Positions 52,358-63,700 of a stretch of 64,000 bases of DNA are shown here, piece after piece (positions within the stretch are counted from its first letter, which is position 1; every line of letters starts with the position of its first letter). A program made the translations under genes and the position numbers. The notes beneath the pieces were generated by a model, which did no database searches, was not told where the DNA came from, and saw only the letters and a program-made list of their open reading frames with translations. Origin of the DNA: Emticicia sp031378345. Lineage in GTDB: Bacteria > Bacteroidota > Bacteroidia > Cytophagales > Spirosomataceae. The DNA lies in assembly GCA_031378345.1 (NCBI GenBank), contig JANNDY010000036.1:62001-126000 (forward strand), read 5' to 3'.

Positions 52358-52815
52358 TATTCGTAAATTATTGAATTTTTCAAAGATTTTCCTTTTTTAT
52401 CAATCAGATTAAAATTTTATTGCTTGACAAAAAACTTCTTTAAAAAGTACAAAATTGGCAAAAATTGGTTTTTATAGACCTAAAAGCCTTTTTTAAGCAA
52501 AAATACTTACTTTTAAAAGAAAAAGCAAACACCAAAGTCGGTGAAATACAAAATATTATATTGCCTTTGTACAATTTTCAAAAATTGAATATTTTAAAGA
52601 ATTTTTATTTTTTAGTCTTATTTTTTGGACTTTATATATTTCTTTTTGTAATTTTGGCAGTTGATTAGAAAAATAGTTTAACCTTTTCTTAACAAATTTC
52701 TATTTCGTTTGTTCATGCAGTTAAGTTGACAAACACAAAAAATAGGAGTTTAGGCAATTATTTGACGAAGTTTTCTAATTATTAATCATTTTATAACTTA
52801 CTTTAATTACAACCT
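52358..52815. other. AT-rich divergent intergenic region
   Basis: 458 bp between the FAD/Fe-S gene and the third SusC gene. It should hold promoters for both. I saw no convincing TTTG/TAnnTTTG pair, hairpin or RNA gene. A 67-codon frame at 52465-52668 is Lys/Leu/Phe-rich AT-biased sequence and is not called as a gene. Confidence 0.5.
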
Positions 52816-55800
52816 ATGATGAAGTCCTACCAAGTGGGTCGCCCCTCTGAGCGACTATTGGCTGGTGTGAAAAAAACGCTTTTCACATTCGCCGCAATGC
52901 TGCTAACATCACTTACATTCTCTGTGATGGCACAAGATGTAACCATTTCAGGTACAGTAAAAGGGAATGACGGTACTGGTTTGCCAGGCGTAACTGTACA
53001 AACGAAAGGTACTACAAAAGGTTCTCAAACCGACGTTAATGGTGCTTACAAACTTGCTGGTGTGCCAAAAGGTGCTACATTAGTATTTAGTTTTGTAGGT
53101 ATGGAGACCAAAGAAGTTGCTATCGGTAACAAAACAACCGTTGATGTAGTAATGATTGACGACACTAAAGCCCTTGAAGAGGTTGTAGTGGTTGGTTATG
53201 GTACGCAAAAGAGAAAAGAAATCTCTGGAACTGTAACAAGTTTGGGTAGCCGTGATTTTAACGCAGGCGTTGTAACAAACCCTTTGGCTGCTGCTCAAGG
53301 TAAAGTTGCTGGTTTGGTAATTACATCAAGTAGTGGAGACCCGAACTCAAGACCAACTGTACGTTTGAGAGGAACAGGGTCGTTAAGTGCTGGTTCTGAG
53401 CCACTTTACGTAATTGATGGTGTGATTGGTGCTCCAATCGAAAACGTTGCTCCTGAAGATATTCAGACAATGGACGTGCTTCGTGATGCTTCTTCTGCTG
53501 CAATATATGGTTCAAGAGGCTCTAATGGTGTAATCTTGATTACTACCAAGAGAGGAAAATCTGGTACTCCAACGGTTGATTACAGTGCTTATGTTGGACA
53601 AGAAACTATTTCTCAAAGACCAGATTTATTGAACGGTGCTGATTTCAGAGCTGCTGCTACAAAGTATAAGCAAGCTTTTACTGACGGTGGGGCTAACACC
53701 GATTGGTTAGATGTAATTACTCGTAAAGCAACAAGTCAAAACCATAATGTTGGTATTTCTGGTGGTTCAGAGAATTTCTCTTACCGTGCTTCGGTTGGTT
53801 ATTTAGACCAAACAGGTACTTTGCTTGGCTCAGGAAAAGACCGTGTAAATGCACGTTTGAATCTTGATTCTAAAGCAATGAATGGAAAATTAGCAATGAA
53901 GTTTAATATGTCTGCTTCACAAGCTAATGCTGATATTGCACAAAACAGAGCAATCGGTTTCGCAATGAATATGCGTCCAACTGACCCAGTTTTTAATTCA
54001 GATGGAACGTATTTCCAGATTCCGGGTACTTTTGCTAACTTCAATCCTTTGGCTGTACTTGAGAACTATTCTCAAAAAGAAAAACTACAAGATTTGTTAT
54101 TTAATGCTCAGGCAGGATATACAATCATTGAAGGTTTGGTGTTTAATGTAAGTGGAACTTTGCGTACACAAAACAGAAACAGTAGCACTTTTGTAAAATC
54201 AACTCCTGGAAATCTTCTTTCTACAGTAGGTGGAAATGCTGGAAATAGATTTTTGAATGCTACAAATGACCAACAATTGGAAACAACGTTGAGTTATACA
54301 AAAGCAGTTAGCTCAAATAGCACATTAAGTTTATTAGGTGGTTATACTTACCAAGATGTTATAAATGACGGTTTTGGTGCAGGTAACAATAACTTCTTAT
54401 CTAACGATTTAGGTGCAAACAACCTTGGCTCTGGACTTGGTATCAGAACTAATCCAAATTTACTTGGTTCTTACAAAAATGAATATAAATTGGTTTCGTT
54501 CCTTGCTCGTGCTCAATACAGTATGGCTAATAAATATTTTGCCACTGTAAACGTACGTCGTGATGGCTCTACTAAATTTGGAGATAACAATAAATGGGGC
54601 TTCTTCCCATCAGTATCAGTAGGTTGGGCATTGAATGAAGAGGCTTTCTTGAAAGGCAACTCTGCAATTGATAACTTAAAACTACGTGTTAGCTGGGGTA
54701 GAACTGGTAACTCAGAAGGTATCTCTCCATTGCGGTCTAAATCATTCTATGGCCCAAGTGGTACATACTATGATGGTGGAACTGATGATTTCTTGCCTGC
54801 TTATGCAATTCAAGGAAACCCAAATCCAAACTTGAAATGGGAAGTTAACGAAAACTACGGAGCTGGTTTAGACTTCTCTATGTTTAAAGGAAAATTGTCT
54901 GGTTCGATTGACTGGTACACTCGTAAAACTAAAGACCTCTTGTATGTTGTTAATGCTCCACAAGAGAAAGGATTTGTATTCCCTACAATCTTAGCAAACA
55001 TTGGAAGTATGCAAAACAAAGGTGTTGAACTTTCAGCCTCATACCAGTGGGTTGATAATGCTAAATTCTCATTCAGCTCTACTTTTGCTGGTTCATTCAA
55101 CAAAAACAAAGTATTGAGTTTGAAAAACAATGATTTTGCAGCACCTGATCAAGTATTTTTACAAACAAGCTTAGGTAGCTTTATTAGAGGTACATCGGCA
55201 GTTGCTTTCTCGGTATTACAGGCTGGTCAACCAGTTGGTGTATTCTACGGAGCAAAAGTTGCTAAAATTGAAAATGGTAGATATGTATTCCAAGATTTGA
55301 ATGGTGATGGTAAAGTAAATCAAGCAAATCCTGATAGAGAAGACCAAACTTACATTGGTAATCCAACGCCTGTATTTGTTGGTGGCTTAACTAACAACAT
55401 TAAGTATGGTAATATTGATTTCCAGTTCCAATTAATAAGTAACTTGGGAGCTAAAATTGTGAATACTAACAATTTATTATTAGGTCGCCAAGATGGTCGT
55501 ATTGCAGAAAGTAATGCTTTAAAATCTGCATTGACAACTGTTGTAAATGATGAGCGTACATTACCGATGGACTATTATGTTGAGTCTGGTAACTATGTTC
55601 GTTTGAATAATGCTTCTTTGGGATATACAATTCCAGTAGGAAAAAGTGTTGTTAAAAGAGCTCGTGTTTATGTAGCTGGAAACAATTTATTGTTGTTTAC
55701 TAAGTATTCAGGTGTTGATCCTGAGATTAGCCAAGCGTTATCAATTGGCTCACAAGCTCCAGGTATTGATGTACGTGAGACTTTTTATAAGACTCGTGGT

Positions 55801-55830
55801 ATTACTGCTGGCGTAAGTTTAAGTTTCTAA
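52816..55830 (+). CDS. SusC/RagA-family TonB-linked outer-membrane transporter (third pair)
   Basis: TonB-dependent importer of 1004 residues. Order: signal region with a long basic n-region (two adjacent ATG codons; KKTLFTFAAMLLTSLTFSVMA-Q); carboxypeptidase-like regulatory domain about 43-120 (ISGTVKGNDGTGLPGVTVQT); TonB-box-like EEVVVVGYGTQKRKE; plug about 135-260 with VRLRGTGSLSAGSEPLYVID and AAIYGSRGSNGVILITTKRG; barrel ending TAGVSLSF. Codon use here is less biased to AT-poor words than the first pair but not clearly foreign. It is paired with a SusD gene 58 bp downstream, then two VCBS lipoproteins. Ligand unknown. Confidence 0.95.
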   Translation: MMKSYQVGRPSERLLAGVKKTLFTFAAMLLTSLTFSVMAQDVTISGTVKGNDGTGLPGVTVQTKGTTKGSQTDVNGAYKLAGVPKGATLVFSFVGMETKEVAIGNKTTVDVVMIDDTKALEEVVVVGYGTQKRKEISGTVTSLGSRDFNAGVVTNPLAAAQGKVAGLVITSSSGDPNSRPTVRLRGTGSLSAGSEPLYVIDGVIGAPIENVAPEDIQTMDVLRDASSAAIYGSRGSNGVILITTKRGKSGTPTVDYSAYVGQETISQRPDLLNGADFRAAATKYKQAFTDGGANTDWLDVITRKATSQNHNVGISGGSENFSYRASVGYLDQTGTLLGSGKDRVNARLNLDSKAMNGKLAMKFNMSASQANADIAQNRAIGFAMNMRPTDPVFNSDGTYFQIPGTFANFNPLAVLENYSQKEKLQDLLFNAQAGYTIIEGLVFNVSGTLRTQNRNSSTFVKSTPGNLLSTVGGNAGNRFLNATNDQQLETTLSYTKAVSSNSTLSLLGGYTYQDVINDGFGAGNNNFLSNDLGANNLGSGLGIRTNPNLLGSYKNEYKLVSFLARAQYSMANKYFATVNVRRDGSTKFGDNNKWGFFPSVSVGWALNEEAFLKGNSAIDNLKLRVSWGRTGNSEGISPLRSKSFYGPSGTYYDGGTDDFLPAYAIQGNPNPNLKWEVNENYGAGLDFSMFKGKLSGSIDWYTRKTKDLLYVVNAPQEKGFVFPTILANIGSMQNKGVELSASYQWVDNAKFSFSSTFAGSFNKNKVLSLKNNDFAAPDQVFLQTSLGSFIRGTSAVAFSVLQAGQPVGVFYGAKVAKIENGRYVFQDLNGDGKVNQANPDREDQTYIGNPTPVFVGGLTNNIKYGNIDFQFQLISNLGAKIVNTNNLLLGRQDGRIAESNALKSALTTVVNDERTLPMDYYVESGNYVRLNNASLGYTIPVGKSVVKRARVYVAGNNLLLFTKYSGVDPEISQALSIGSQAPGIDVRETFYKTRGITAGVSLSF

Positions 55831-55888
55831 AACCATTTGTACTAACAAATCGTTTATATAATAAATCAAAATATTTATAAATAATAAT

Positions 55889-57358
55889 ATGAAAAAATTC
55901 ATTTTTACAGCATTGACTGTTGGTGCTTTGACTTCATTGTCATTACAGTCTTGTACAGATTTGACCGAACCCGTATATGATGCAATACCTGCAGATCAGT
56001 TTTTGAAAACTGACGCTCAAGTTGCAGCGGCTTTAGGACCAGCTTATGGTGGTTTAAGAGGAATTACTTGGGATTGGTTCAATCCAAGTGAGGCTTCTTC
56101 TGACGAATTAATTGTTCCAACTCGTGGTGGTGACTGGTTTGATAATGGTGACTGGTTGGCGTATTCTCGTCATACTTGGACTCCACAACACGGACCAATC
56201 AATGGTATGTGGGGTTTTATCTTTGGTAATATTTCACAAATCAACCAATTGATACCAGTTGTAAGTACAAACAAAGCAGCGGTTGATGAATTGCGTGCTA
56301 TTCGTGCGTTCTACTATTTTATGGCTATTGATGCTTTTGGTAATGTGCCAATCGTAACTGACGCTGCTTCAAATGGTGGTACTAAAACACGTGCTGAGGT
56401 TTATGCTTTCCTTGAGAAAGAATTGACAGAAGCTATTCCAAGCCTTACTGCTGGTAAAGCATATAGTCGTATGACACAAGATGCTGCGAACATGTTATTG
56501 GCTAAATTGTATTTGAATGCAGGCGTTTACAAAGGTTCTCCTGAGTGGCAAAAAGCTTTTGATACGATAAACAAAGTAGTAAATACTAAAAATGGTTTTG
56601 CTCTTGGTTCATCAACACTTTCAAACTTTATTGTTCAAAACCAGGGTTCTGGAGAAAATATTTGGACTATTCCTTTTGATAGTTTCAAAGCAGGTGGAAT
56701 GAACTTCCAAATGAGAACTTTGCACTATGCAAATCAGCAAACTTATGGTTTGGGTAACTCACCTTGGAACGGATTCTGTACTTTAGCAGATTTCTATAAC
56801 TCATTTGAGAAAACCGATTTACGTAAAGCAATGTGGATTGAAGGACAGCAATTTGCTGCTTCTGGTGCTAAATTAGTTGATGCAAAAAATCAGCCATTGG
56901 CGTTTATTGCGGATTTTCAAAAAGATCAAATGACAGATGCTGACCCTGAGTTTCAGGTAGCCGGTATCCGTTCACAGAAGTATGAGATTCAAAGAAACAA
57001 CCCTAATGGCGACCAAAGTAATGACTATGTTGTGTTTCGTTATGCTGATGCTCTTTTGATGAGAGCCGAAGCTTCTTTCAGACTTGGTAAAACTGCTGAT
57101 GCATTGGTAGATGTTAATAAGGTAAGAGTAAGATCTGGTGTTGCTGCTATGACTGCTTTGACTGAGAAAGATATTTTGGCAGAAAGAGGTCGTGAAATGG
57201 CTTGGGAAGGATGGAGACGTAACGATATGATTCGTTTTGGTACTTTCAGCCTTGAAAGAAAATTCATGAAGAACTTGAACAAAACAAGAGAATTGTTCCC
57301 AATTCCTCAGGCTCGTATTGATGCTAACCCATTATTAAAACAAAATCCTGGGTATTAA
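55889..57358 (+). CDS. SusD/RagB-family nutrient-binding lipoprotein (third pair)
   Basis: Surface glycan-binding lipoprotein, 489 residues. Signal peptide MKKFIFTALTVGALTSLSLQS with lipobox and Cys22. Typical SusD features: ELRAIRAFYYFMAIDAFGNVPIV, DAANMLLAKLYLNAGVYKG, YADALLMRAEASFRLGKT and the C-terminal ILAERGREMAWEGWRRNDMIRFG. C-terminus RELFPIPQARIDANPLLKQNPGY is the standard family ending. It follows SusC 3 and ends at an intrinsic terminator (57376-57408). Confidence 0.95.
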   Translation: MKKFIFTALTVGALTSLSLQSCTDLTEPVYDAIPADQFLKTDAQVAAALGPAYGGLRGITWDWFNPSEASSDELIVPTRGGDWFDNGDWLAYSRHTWTPQHGPINGMWGFIFGNISQINQLIPVVSTNKAAVDELRAIRAFYYFMAIDAFGNVPIVTDAASNGGTKTRAEVYAFLEKELTEAIPSLTAGKAYSRMTQDAANMLLAKLYLNAGVYKGSPEWQKAFDTINKVVNTKNGFALGSSTLSNFIVQNQGSGENIWTIPFDSFKAGGMNFQMRTLHYANQQTYGLGNSPWNGFCTLADFYNSFEKTDLRKAMWIEGQQFAASGAKLVDAKNQPLAFIADFQKDQMTDADPEFQVAGIRSQKYEIQRNNPNGDQSNDYVVFRYADALLMRAEASFRLGKTADALVDVNKVRVRSGVAAMTALTEKDILAERGREMAWEGWRRNDMIRFGTFSLERKFMKNLNKTRELFPIPQARIDANPLLKQNPGY

Positions 57359-57375
57359 TTTTTAAGAGTTTTATT

Positions 57376-57412
57376 AAAAAGGCAGTTCCCACAAGGTTCT
57401 GCCTTTTTATTT
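57376..57412 (+). terminator. Intrinsic terminator after the third SusD gene
   Basis: Perfect 10-bp stem aaaaaggcag (57376-57385) with ctgccttttt (57399-57408), 13-nt loop, then T-rich sequence. It lies 18 bp beyond the SusD stop codon and separates susCD from the VCBS genes. Confidence 0.85.
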
Positions 57413-57436
57413 TTACAAATACTTTAACCTATAAAG

Positions 57437-60400
57437 ATGAAAAAGATACTTTGGGCGAGTTGTTGCATATTTCTATCTCTTTCTTGCAAAAAAACAGAGA
57501 GTTCAATTTTGGACTCTTCAACAGAAAATACATTGTTTGAATCAATACCTGCATCTGAAACAGGTATTGATTTTGTGAATAGAAGTCTTGAAAAAAAAGA
57601 TTTTAACATCTTCAATTATCGAAATTTTTATAATGGCGGCGGTGTTGCCATTGGAGATGTCAATAATGATGGTCTTTCGGATATTTTTGTTACTTCAAAT
57701 TTTGAAGATAATAAATTGTATTTGAATAAAGGCAAAATGACCTTCGAGGACATTACTTTAAAAGCAGGAATTATTGGCAAAAAATTCTGGTCAACAGGCG
57801 TAACTTTTGCCGATGTCAATGGTGATGGTTTGATGGATATTTATGTTTGCAATTCTGGTAGTCGAGACCAACGTGGTAACCAATTGTACATAAATCAAGG
57901 CATAAAAAATGGTATTCCAACTTATTTAGAAAAAGCAAAAGAAGCAGGTTTAGAAGATGGTGGATTTTCGACTCATGCAGCTTTTTTTGATTACGACCGT
58001 GATGGCGATTTAGATATGTATTTACTCAATAATAGTTTTACGCCTATTGATAAATTAGGTTATCAGAATTTAAGAAATGAGCGTGACAAGTTGGGTGGAG
58101 ATAAATTGTTTAGAAATGACAGCCCAAGTACAACTGATATAAAATTCATTGATGTTTCGGAGGACGCTGGTATTTATGGTAGTTTGATTGGTTTTGGACT
58201 TGGCATTACGATTGGCGATGTCAACAATGATAATTGGCAAGATATTTATATTTCGAATGATTTCTATGAGCGAGATTATTTATACATCAATCAAAAAAAT
58301 GGTACTTTCAAAGAAGATATTGAGAATGAAATGCCTCATATTAGTCTAAGTTCGATGGGGGCGGATATTGCCGACATAAATAATGACGGAAATCTTGATA
58401 TTTTCGTAACAGATATGTTGCCCGCTGATGATAGACGACTCAAAACTACAAGTATTTTTGAGGGCTATAACTTGGTTGAATTGAAGCTAAAACAAGGGTT
58501 TTGGCACCAATATATGCGAAATAACCTCCATTTGAATAACGGAGATGGTACTTTTAGCGAAATCGGGCAACTTTCGGGCGTTCATTCTACTGATTGGAGT
58601 TGGGGAGCATTGATTTTTGACATGGATAATGATGGTTTGAAAGATATTTTTGTAGCAAACGGCATCGCAAAAGATTTGACAGACCAAGACTTTGTAGATT
58701 TTTTGGGTGATAGAAATACTATGCAGCAAATGCTTGAAGGCAAAAAATTTGATTCAAAAGAGTTTATTGACAAGATTTCTTCTGTTCCGATTCCCAATTA
58801 TGCTTTCAAGAATACTGGTGATTTGCATTTTACCAATAATGTAAAAGATTGGGGATTGGCTGGCCCGGGATTTTCAAATGGTTCGGCTTACGGTGATTTG
58901 GACAATGACGGCGATTTGGATTTGGTTGTCAATAATATCAATTCACCGCTTTCAGTTTTCAAAAATAAAGCAAATGAGCAAACAAAAAACCACTTTTTGA
59001 CAGTAAAATTGAAAGGAACTGCCAAAAATTTGAACGGAATAGGGGCAAAAATTACTGTTTACCAACAAGGTTCTACCAAACTTTTGCAACAAATGCCTAA
59101 TCGAGGTTTTCAGTCTTCGTGCGACCACCAAATGGTTTTTGGTTTGGGTGAAAAAAGTACGATTGATTCTTTGAAAATTATCTGGACTGACGATAAAATG
59201 GAGGTAATTAAAAACCCTAAATCAAATCAGACTATTACCTTAGATTATAAAAATGCAAATCAGGTTTTCAAGGCAAATATTTCTCCGAAAAACCAATTAT
59301 TTAGCGATGTTTCGGCAAATACGCTTACTTATACACATCAAGAAAGTCAATTTGTTGATTATGACCGAGATGTACTTTTGAAGCAAAAATATTCTACGCA
59401 AGGTCCTGCAATGGCAGTTGGTGATGTAAATGGCGATGGTTTGGACGACCTTTATTTGGGCGGTGCGGCTGGTCAAGTAAAGCAACTTTTTATTCAACAA
59501 AAAAATGGAAAGTTTACTGAGTCAAAGCAAATAGATTTTGGCATGGACGTTACGACCGAAAATACCGATGCCTTATTTTTTGATGCTGACAAAGACAATG
59601 ACCTCGATTTATTTATTGTAACAGGTAGCAACGAGTTTGAACCCAATGCTCCCGAATTGCACGATTTGCTTTATCGAAATGATGGTAAAGGAAATTTCAA
59701 GCGAGATATTAATTTTCCTTCTATTTTTGAAAATGGCTCATGTGTAACCGCTGGGGATTTTGACAAAGACGGCGACCAAGATTTATTTGTAGGTTCACGC
59801 ATGATTTCGGGAAAATATGGCATCAATCCTTCGAGTAATTTTTATATCAACGATGGTACAGGAAATTTCAAAAATCAATCGAAACGATTTATTCCCGAAA
59901 TTATAAATTTAGGAATGGTTACAGATGCCGAATGGGCAGATGTTGATAAAGATGGTTTTTGGGATTTGATAATTACGCAAGATTGGGGCGAAATTATAGT
60001 TTTTAAGAATGAAAAAGGCAGAAAACTGACTTTAGGAAGCAAAATAAAAGATTCGGAAGGCTTGTGGAATTGTATAAAACCAGCCGATATTGATGGTGAT
60101 GGCGACATTGATTTTATTGTCGGTAATATGGGAGAAAACAACAAATTGAAGGTTTCTCCAGAAAATCCTGCATTTCTGCACGTCAATGATTTTGATAAAA
60201 ATGGCACAACCGAACAAATTATTTCGTGCCTAACCGAAGACGGAAAAACCTATCCGATGGTGCTAAAAGGTGAGTTGCAAAGAGCTTTGCCCATGATAAA
60301 AAAGAACTTTATCAAATATACGGACTATGCAAATAAGAGCATCACGGAATTATTTTCGCCCGAACAAATGAAAGATGGCATTGAGAAAAAAATAGTTACG

Positions 60401-60772
60401 ACAAAAACTTCATTTTTAATAAATGACGGCAAAGGTAATTTTACAATAAAAGCCTTGCCAACGGAAGTTCAGTTTTCGACAATTTCGGCAATAGAAACTG
60501 GTGATTTTGATAATGATGGTATTCTTGATATTGTTTTGGCAGGAAATTTCTTTGACGTTTTGCCTGAATGGGGACGTTTTGATGCAAATTATGGTTTATT
60601 TATGAAAGGAATGGGTAAGGGTATTTTCCAAACAATAAAATCAAAAGATTCAGGTTTCAAGACAATGGGACAAGTACGAAAAATGTGCAAATTGAAAAGT
60701 TTAAGCAACAAAGAAGTGCTTATTTTAGCAAAAAACAACGATAAAGCACAAGTATTTAGTTTTAAAAAGTAA
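57437..60772 (+). CDS. VCBS/FG-GAP repeat lipoprotein (CRTAC1/ASPIC-UnbV type), first copy
   Basis: A 1111-residue predicted surface lipoprotein; signal MKKILWASCCIFLSLS ends at a lipobox Cys17. FG-GAP/VCBS repeats with Ca-binding DxNxDG loops occur in two blocks: IGDVNNDGLSDIF, FADVNGDGLMDIY, FDYDRDGDLDMYL, IADINNDGNLDIF (first block), and VGDVNGDGLDDLY, FDADKDNDLDLFI, GDFDKDGDQDLFV, PADIDGDGDIDFI (second block). Between them about 540-610 lies an ASPIC/UnbV-type domain (NGIGAKITVYQQGSTKLLQQ; VFGLGEKSTIDSLKIIW). Such proteins often accompany SusCD pairs; the role, perhaps adhesion or glycan binding, is unproven. A terminator precedes it, so it probably has its own promoter. Confidence 0.88.
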   Translation: MKKILWASCCIFLSLSCKKTESSILDSSTENTLFESIPASETGIDFVNRSLEKKDFNIFNYRNFYNGGGVAIGDVNNDGLSDIFVTSNFEDNKLYLNKGKMTFEDITLKAGIIGKKFWSTGVTFADVNGDGLMDIYVCNSGSRDQRGNQLYINQGIKNGIPTYLEKAKEAGLEDGGFSTHAAFFDYDRDGDLDMYLLNNSFTPIDKLGYQNLRNERDKLGGDKLFRNDSPSTTDIKFIDVSEDAGIYGSLIGFGLGITIGDVNNDNWQDIYISNDFYERDYLYINQKNGTFKEDIENEMPHISLSSMGADIADINNDGNLDIFVTDMLPADDRRLKTTSIFEGYNLVELKLKQGFWHQYMRNNLHLNNGDGTFSEIGQLSGVHSTDWSWGALIFDMDNDGLKDIFVANGIAKDLTDQDFVDFLGDRNTMQQMLEGKKFDSKEFIDKISSVPIPNYAFKNTGDLHFTNNVKDWGLAGPGFSNGSAYGDLDNDGDLDLVVNNINSPLSVFKNKANEQTKNHFLTVKLKGTAKNLNGIGAKITVYQQGSTKLLQQMPNRGFQSSCDHQMVFGLGEKSTIDSLKIIWTDDKMEVIKNPKSNQTITLDYKNANQVFKANISPKNQLFSDVSANTLTYTHQESQFVDYDRDVLLKQKYSTQGPAMAVGDVNGDGLDDLYLGGAAGQVKQLFIQQKNGKFTESKQIDFGMDVTTENTDALFFDADKDNDLDLFIVTGSNEFEPNAPELHDLLYRNDGKGNFKRDINFPSIFENGSCVTAGDFDKDGDQDLFVGSRMISGKYGINPSSNFYINDGTGNFKNQSKRFIPEIINLGMVTDAEWADVDKDGFWDLIITQDWGEIIVFKNEKGRKLTLGSKIKDSEGLWNCIKPADIDGDGDIDFIVGNMGENNKLKVSPENPAFLHVNDFDKNGTTEQIISCLTEDGKTYPMVLKGELQRALPMIKKNFIKYTDYANKSITELFSPEQMKDGIEKKIVTTKTSFLINDGKGNFTIKALPTEVQFSTISAIETGDFDNDGILDIVLAGNFFDVLPEWGRFDANYGLFMKGMGKGIFQTIKSKDSGFKTMGQVRKMCKLKSLSNKEVLILAKNNDKAQVFSFKK

Positions 60773-60779
60773 AAAAAGT

Positions 60780-63700
60780 ATGAAAAAAATAGTTAAATAT
60801 TTAAGCATAATACTCATTCTTTGTGCGTGCAAATCAAACAAAAACACCGACGATGTAAAGCTATTTCAAAAACTTTCTCCAATTGATACAAAAGTTGATT
60901 TTTCGAATACAATTAAAGAAACAAAGGATTTCAATATCTTGGATTATCTCTATTTTTATAATGGTGGCGGAGTTTCAGCAGGCGATATTAATAATGATGG
61001 ACTGACAGATTTATTTTTTGTATCAAATCAAGGTAAAAACAAACTTTATTTGAACAAAGGAGCAAAGGACGGTAAGCCACAATTTGAAGATATTTCGATA
61101 AAATCAGGCATTGAAGGCCTTTCTGACTGGAAAACTGGCGTAACAATGGCGGATGTCAATGGTGATGGCTTACTTGATATTTATGTTTGTGCCGTCGGGA
61201 ATTACAAAGGTTTGGAAGGCTCAAATGAGCTTTATATCAATAATGGCGACCTCACTTTTACAGAAAAAGCTAATGAATATGGCTTAGATTTTACAGGATT
61301 TTCGACCCAAGCTGCCTTTTTTGACTTTGATAAAGACGGAGATTTGGATATGTATTTGCTCAACCATGCCGTGCATAATTCTCGCTCCTACGACCGAGTA
61401 AATACCCGAATGTTGAAAGACAATGAAGCTGGTGATTATTTGTACGAAAATAAAAATGGCAAATTTGTTGATATTAGCAAAGAAGCAGGCATTTATCAAG
61501 CGGCAATGGGCTATGGTTTGGGTATTTCTGTTGCTGATTTGAATAATGATGGTTGGGATGATATTTATGTAAGTAATGATTTTCATGAAGATGATTATTA
61601 TTATATCAATCAAAAAAATGGTACTTATAAGGAAGAAGTCAAAGAGCATTTCAATCATTTGAGCCGTTTTTCGATGGGTTCGGATATTGCCGATATAAAC
61701 AACGACGGTTTTCAAGATGTAATGACTTTGGATATGTACCCAGAAGATGAAAAAGTCGAAAAATCTTCAGTTGGCGAAGACCCGCTTGATATTTATTTGT
61801 ATAAACTTCAATTTGGTTATTTTAATCAATATAGTCGCAATTGCTTGCAACTAAGTATGGGCGGAAAACGGTTCAGCGACATTGCACCAATGGCAGGCGT
61901 CATGGCAACTGATTGGAGTTGGAGTACACTTTTGGCAGATTATGACGGCGACGGTATCAAAGATATTTTTGTCTCTAACGGCATTTTGAGAAGACCAAAT
62001 GACTTAGATTATTTGAAATTTATTGCTGCTGATTCTCTACATTTCAATTTACCAACTTCTGCCAAGCTCGACCAAGAAGCGATTGACAAAATGCCAAGTG
62101 GAAAATGGCACAATTACTTGTATAAAGGCACAAAAGAGTTGCGTTTTCAAGATAAATCAATGGGTTGGGGCTTTGAAGAAAATGGCATTTCTAATGGTTC
62201 GGTCTATGCCGATTTGGATAATGACGGTGATTTAGATTTGGTAACCAACAACTTAAATGAACCTTCGGCAATTTATTTGAACAATAGTCGTCAGCTTCTA
62301 AAAAATAATTATGTAAAAATAAAGCTAAAAGGAAACCACAAAAATACCTTCGGAATTGGGGCAAAAGTTATCTTGAAAACCTCTGAAGGCGAGCAATTAC
62401 AGCAAATGATGCCCACTCGTGGATTTATGAGTTCGGTTGAACCAAATTTGCTTTTTGGCATCGGAAAACTCACCAAAGTTGATACAATGATGGTGATTTG
62501 GGAAAATGAAATGATGGAAATTGTCTTGAATCCTAAGATTAATTCAACCTTGACATTGGATGAAAATAATGCAAAAATAAAAGTCGCTGACCACCAGTTT
62601 TTTGTTCCTGCAAAGCCAATTTTTGAAGAAATCACTACAAATATTCCTTTTGTTCACAAAGAAAACACCTATTTTGACTTTAATCGAGAACTTTTGATTC
62701 CTTTCAAAGTTTCCATTGAGGGGCCAAAAATGGCTGTTGGTGATGTAAATAATGATGGGCTTGAAGATTTTTATGTGGGCGGAGCAAAATATCAAGCAGG
62801 CGAACTTTATCTCCAAAAAGGTGAAGGATTTATAAAAACTTCACAGCCGATTTTTCAAGAAGATTCATTGATGGAAGACGTTGATGCCTTATTTTTTGAT
62901 GCCGATGGCGACAAAGACCAAGATTTGTATGTGGTTTCGGGCGGTAATGAATTTTATGAAAATATGGTTCAGCAATTCGACAGACTTTACTTGAACGACG
63001 GCAAAGGAAACTTCTCAAAGTCGCTTAATTCTCTGCCCGAAATGTTCGATAATAAATCTTGCGTAAAACCTTGTGATTTTGACAAAGACGGTGATATTGA
63101 TTTGTTTGTGGGCGGTCGAGTTGTTGGTTATAATTATGGACAATCGCCCCGTTCTTATCTTTTGGTAAATAATGGTAAAGGGATATTTACTGATTTGACC
63201 ACAAAAATTGCCCCCGAACTCCGACTGGCAGGAATGACAACCGATGCGATTTGGGCAGATTTAGACAAAGATGGCGACCAAGATTTGACCGTCGTTGGCG
63301 ATTGGATGCCAATTAAAATGTTTGAAAACAGCAAAGGGAAATTCATGCAAATTGACAACAAATTGAGCGAATTTACGGGTTTTTGGAGAGGAATTACTGC
63401 CGCAGATTTTGATAAAGATGGTGATATTGATTTGATGGTGGGCAATTTAGGCACAAATACAAAATTCAGAAAAGAAGAAGATGGAAAGTTAAAAATGCTC
63501 ATCAAAGACATTGATAATAATGGAGCAAAAGACCATATTTTGGCATATAGTAAAGACTCCCGGAGTGGCGACTCTCGTTGGTTTCCTGTAAACGGAAAAG
63601 ACGAAATGGGCAAGCAAATTCCGGGAATTATCAATCGAAAATATACCACTTACAAAGATTTTGCAGGAAAAACGATTGACGAACTTTTCACCAAAAAAGA

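Noticed and set aside
52465..52668. Plus-strand open frame of 67 codons in the intergenic region before the third SusC gene
   Set aside because: The composition is what AT-rich DNA gives by chance (Lys, Phe, Leu, Ile), without a signal or motif. A small membrane protein cannot be excluded.
53080..53298. Antisense open frames within the third SusC gene
   Set aside because: Long barrel genes often give such shadow frames; none has a motif.
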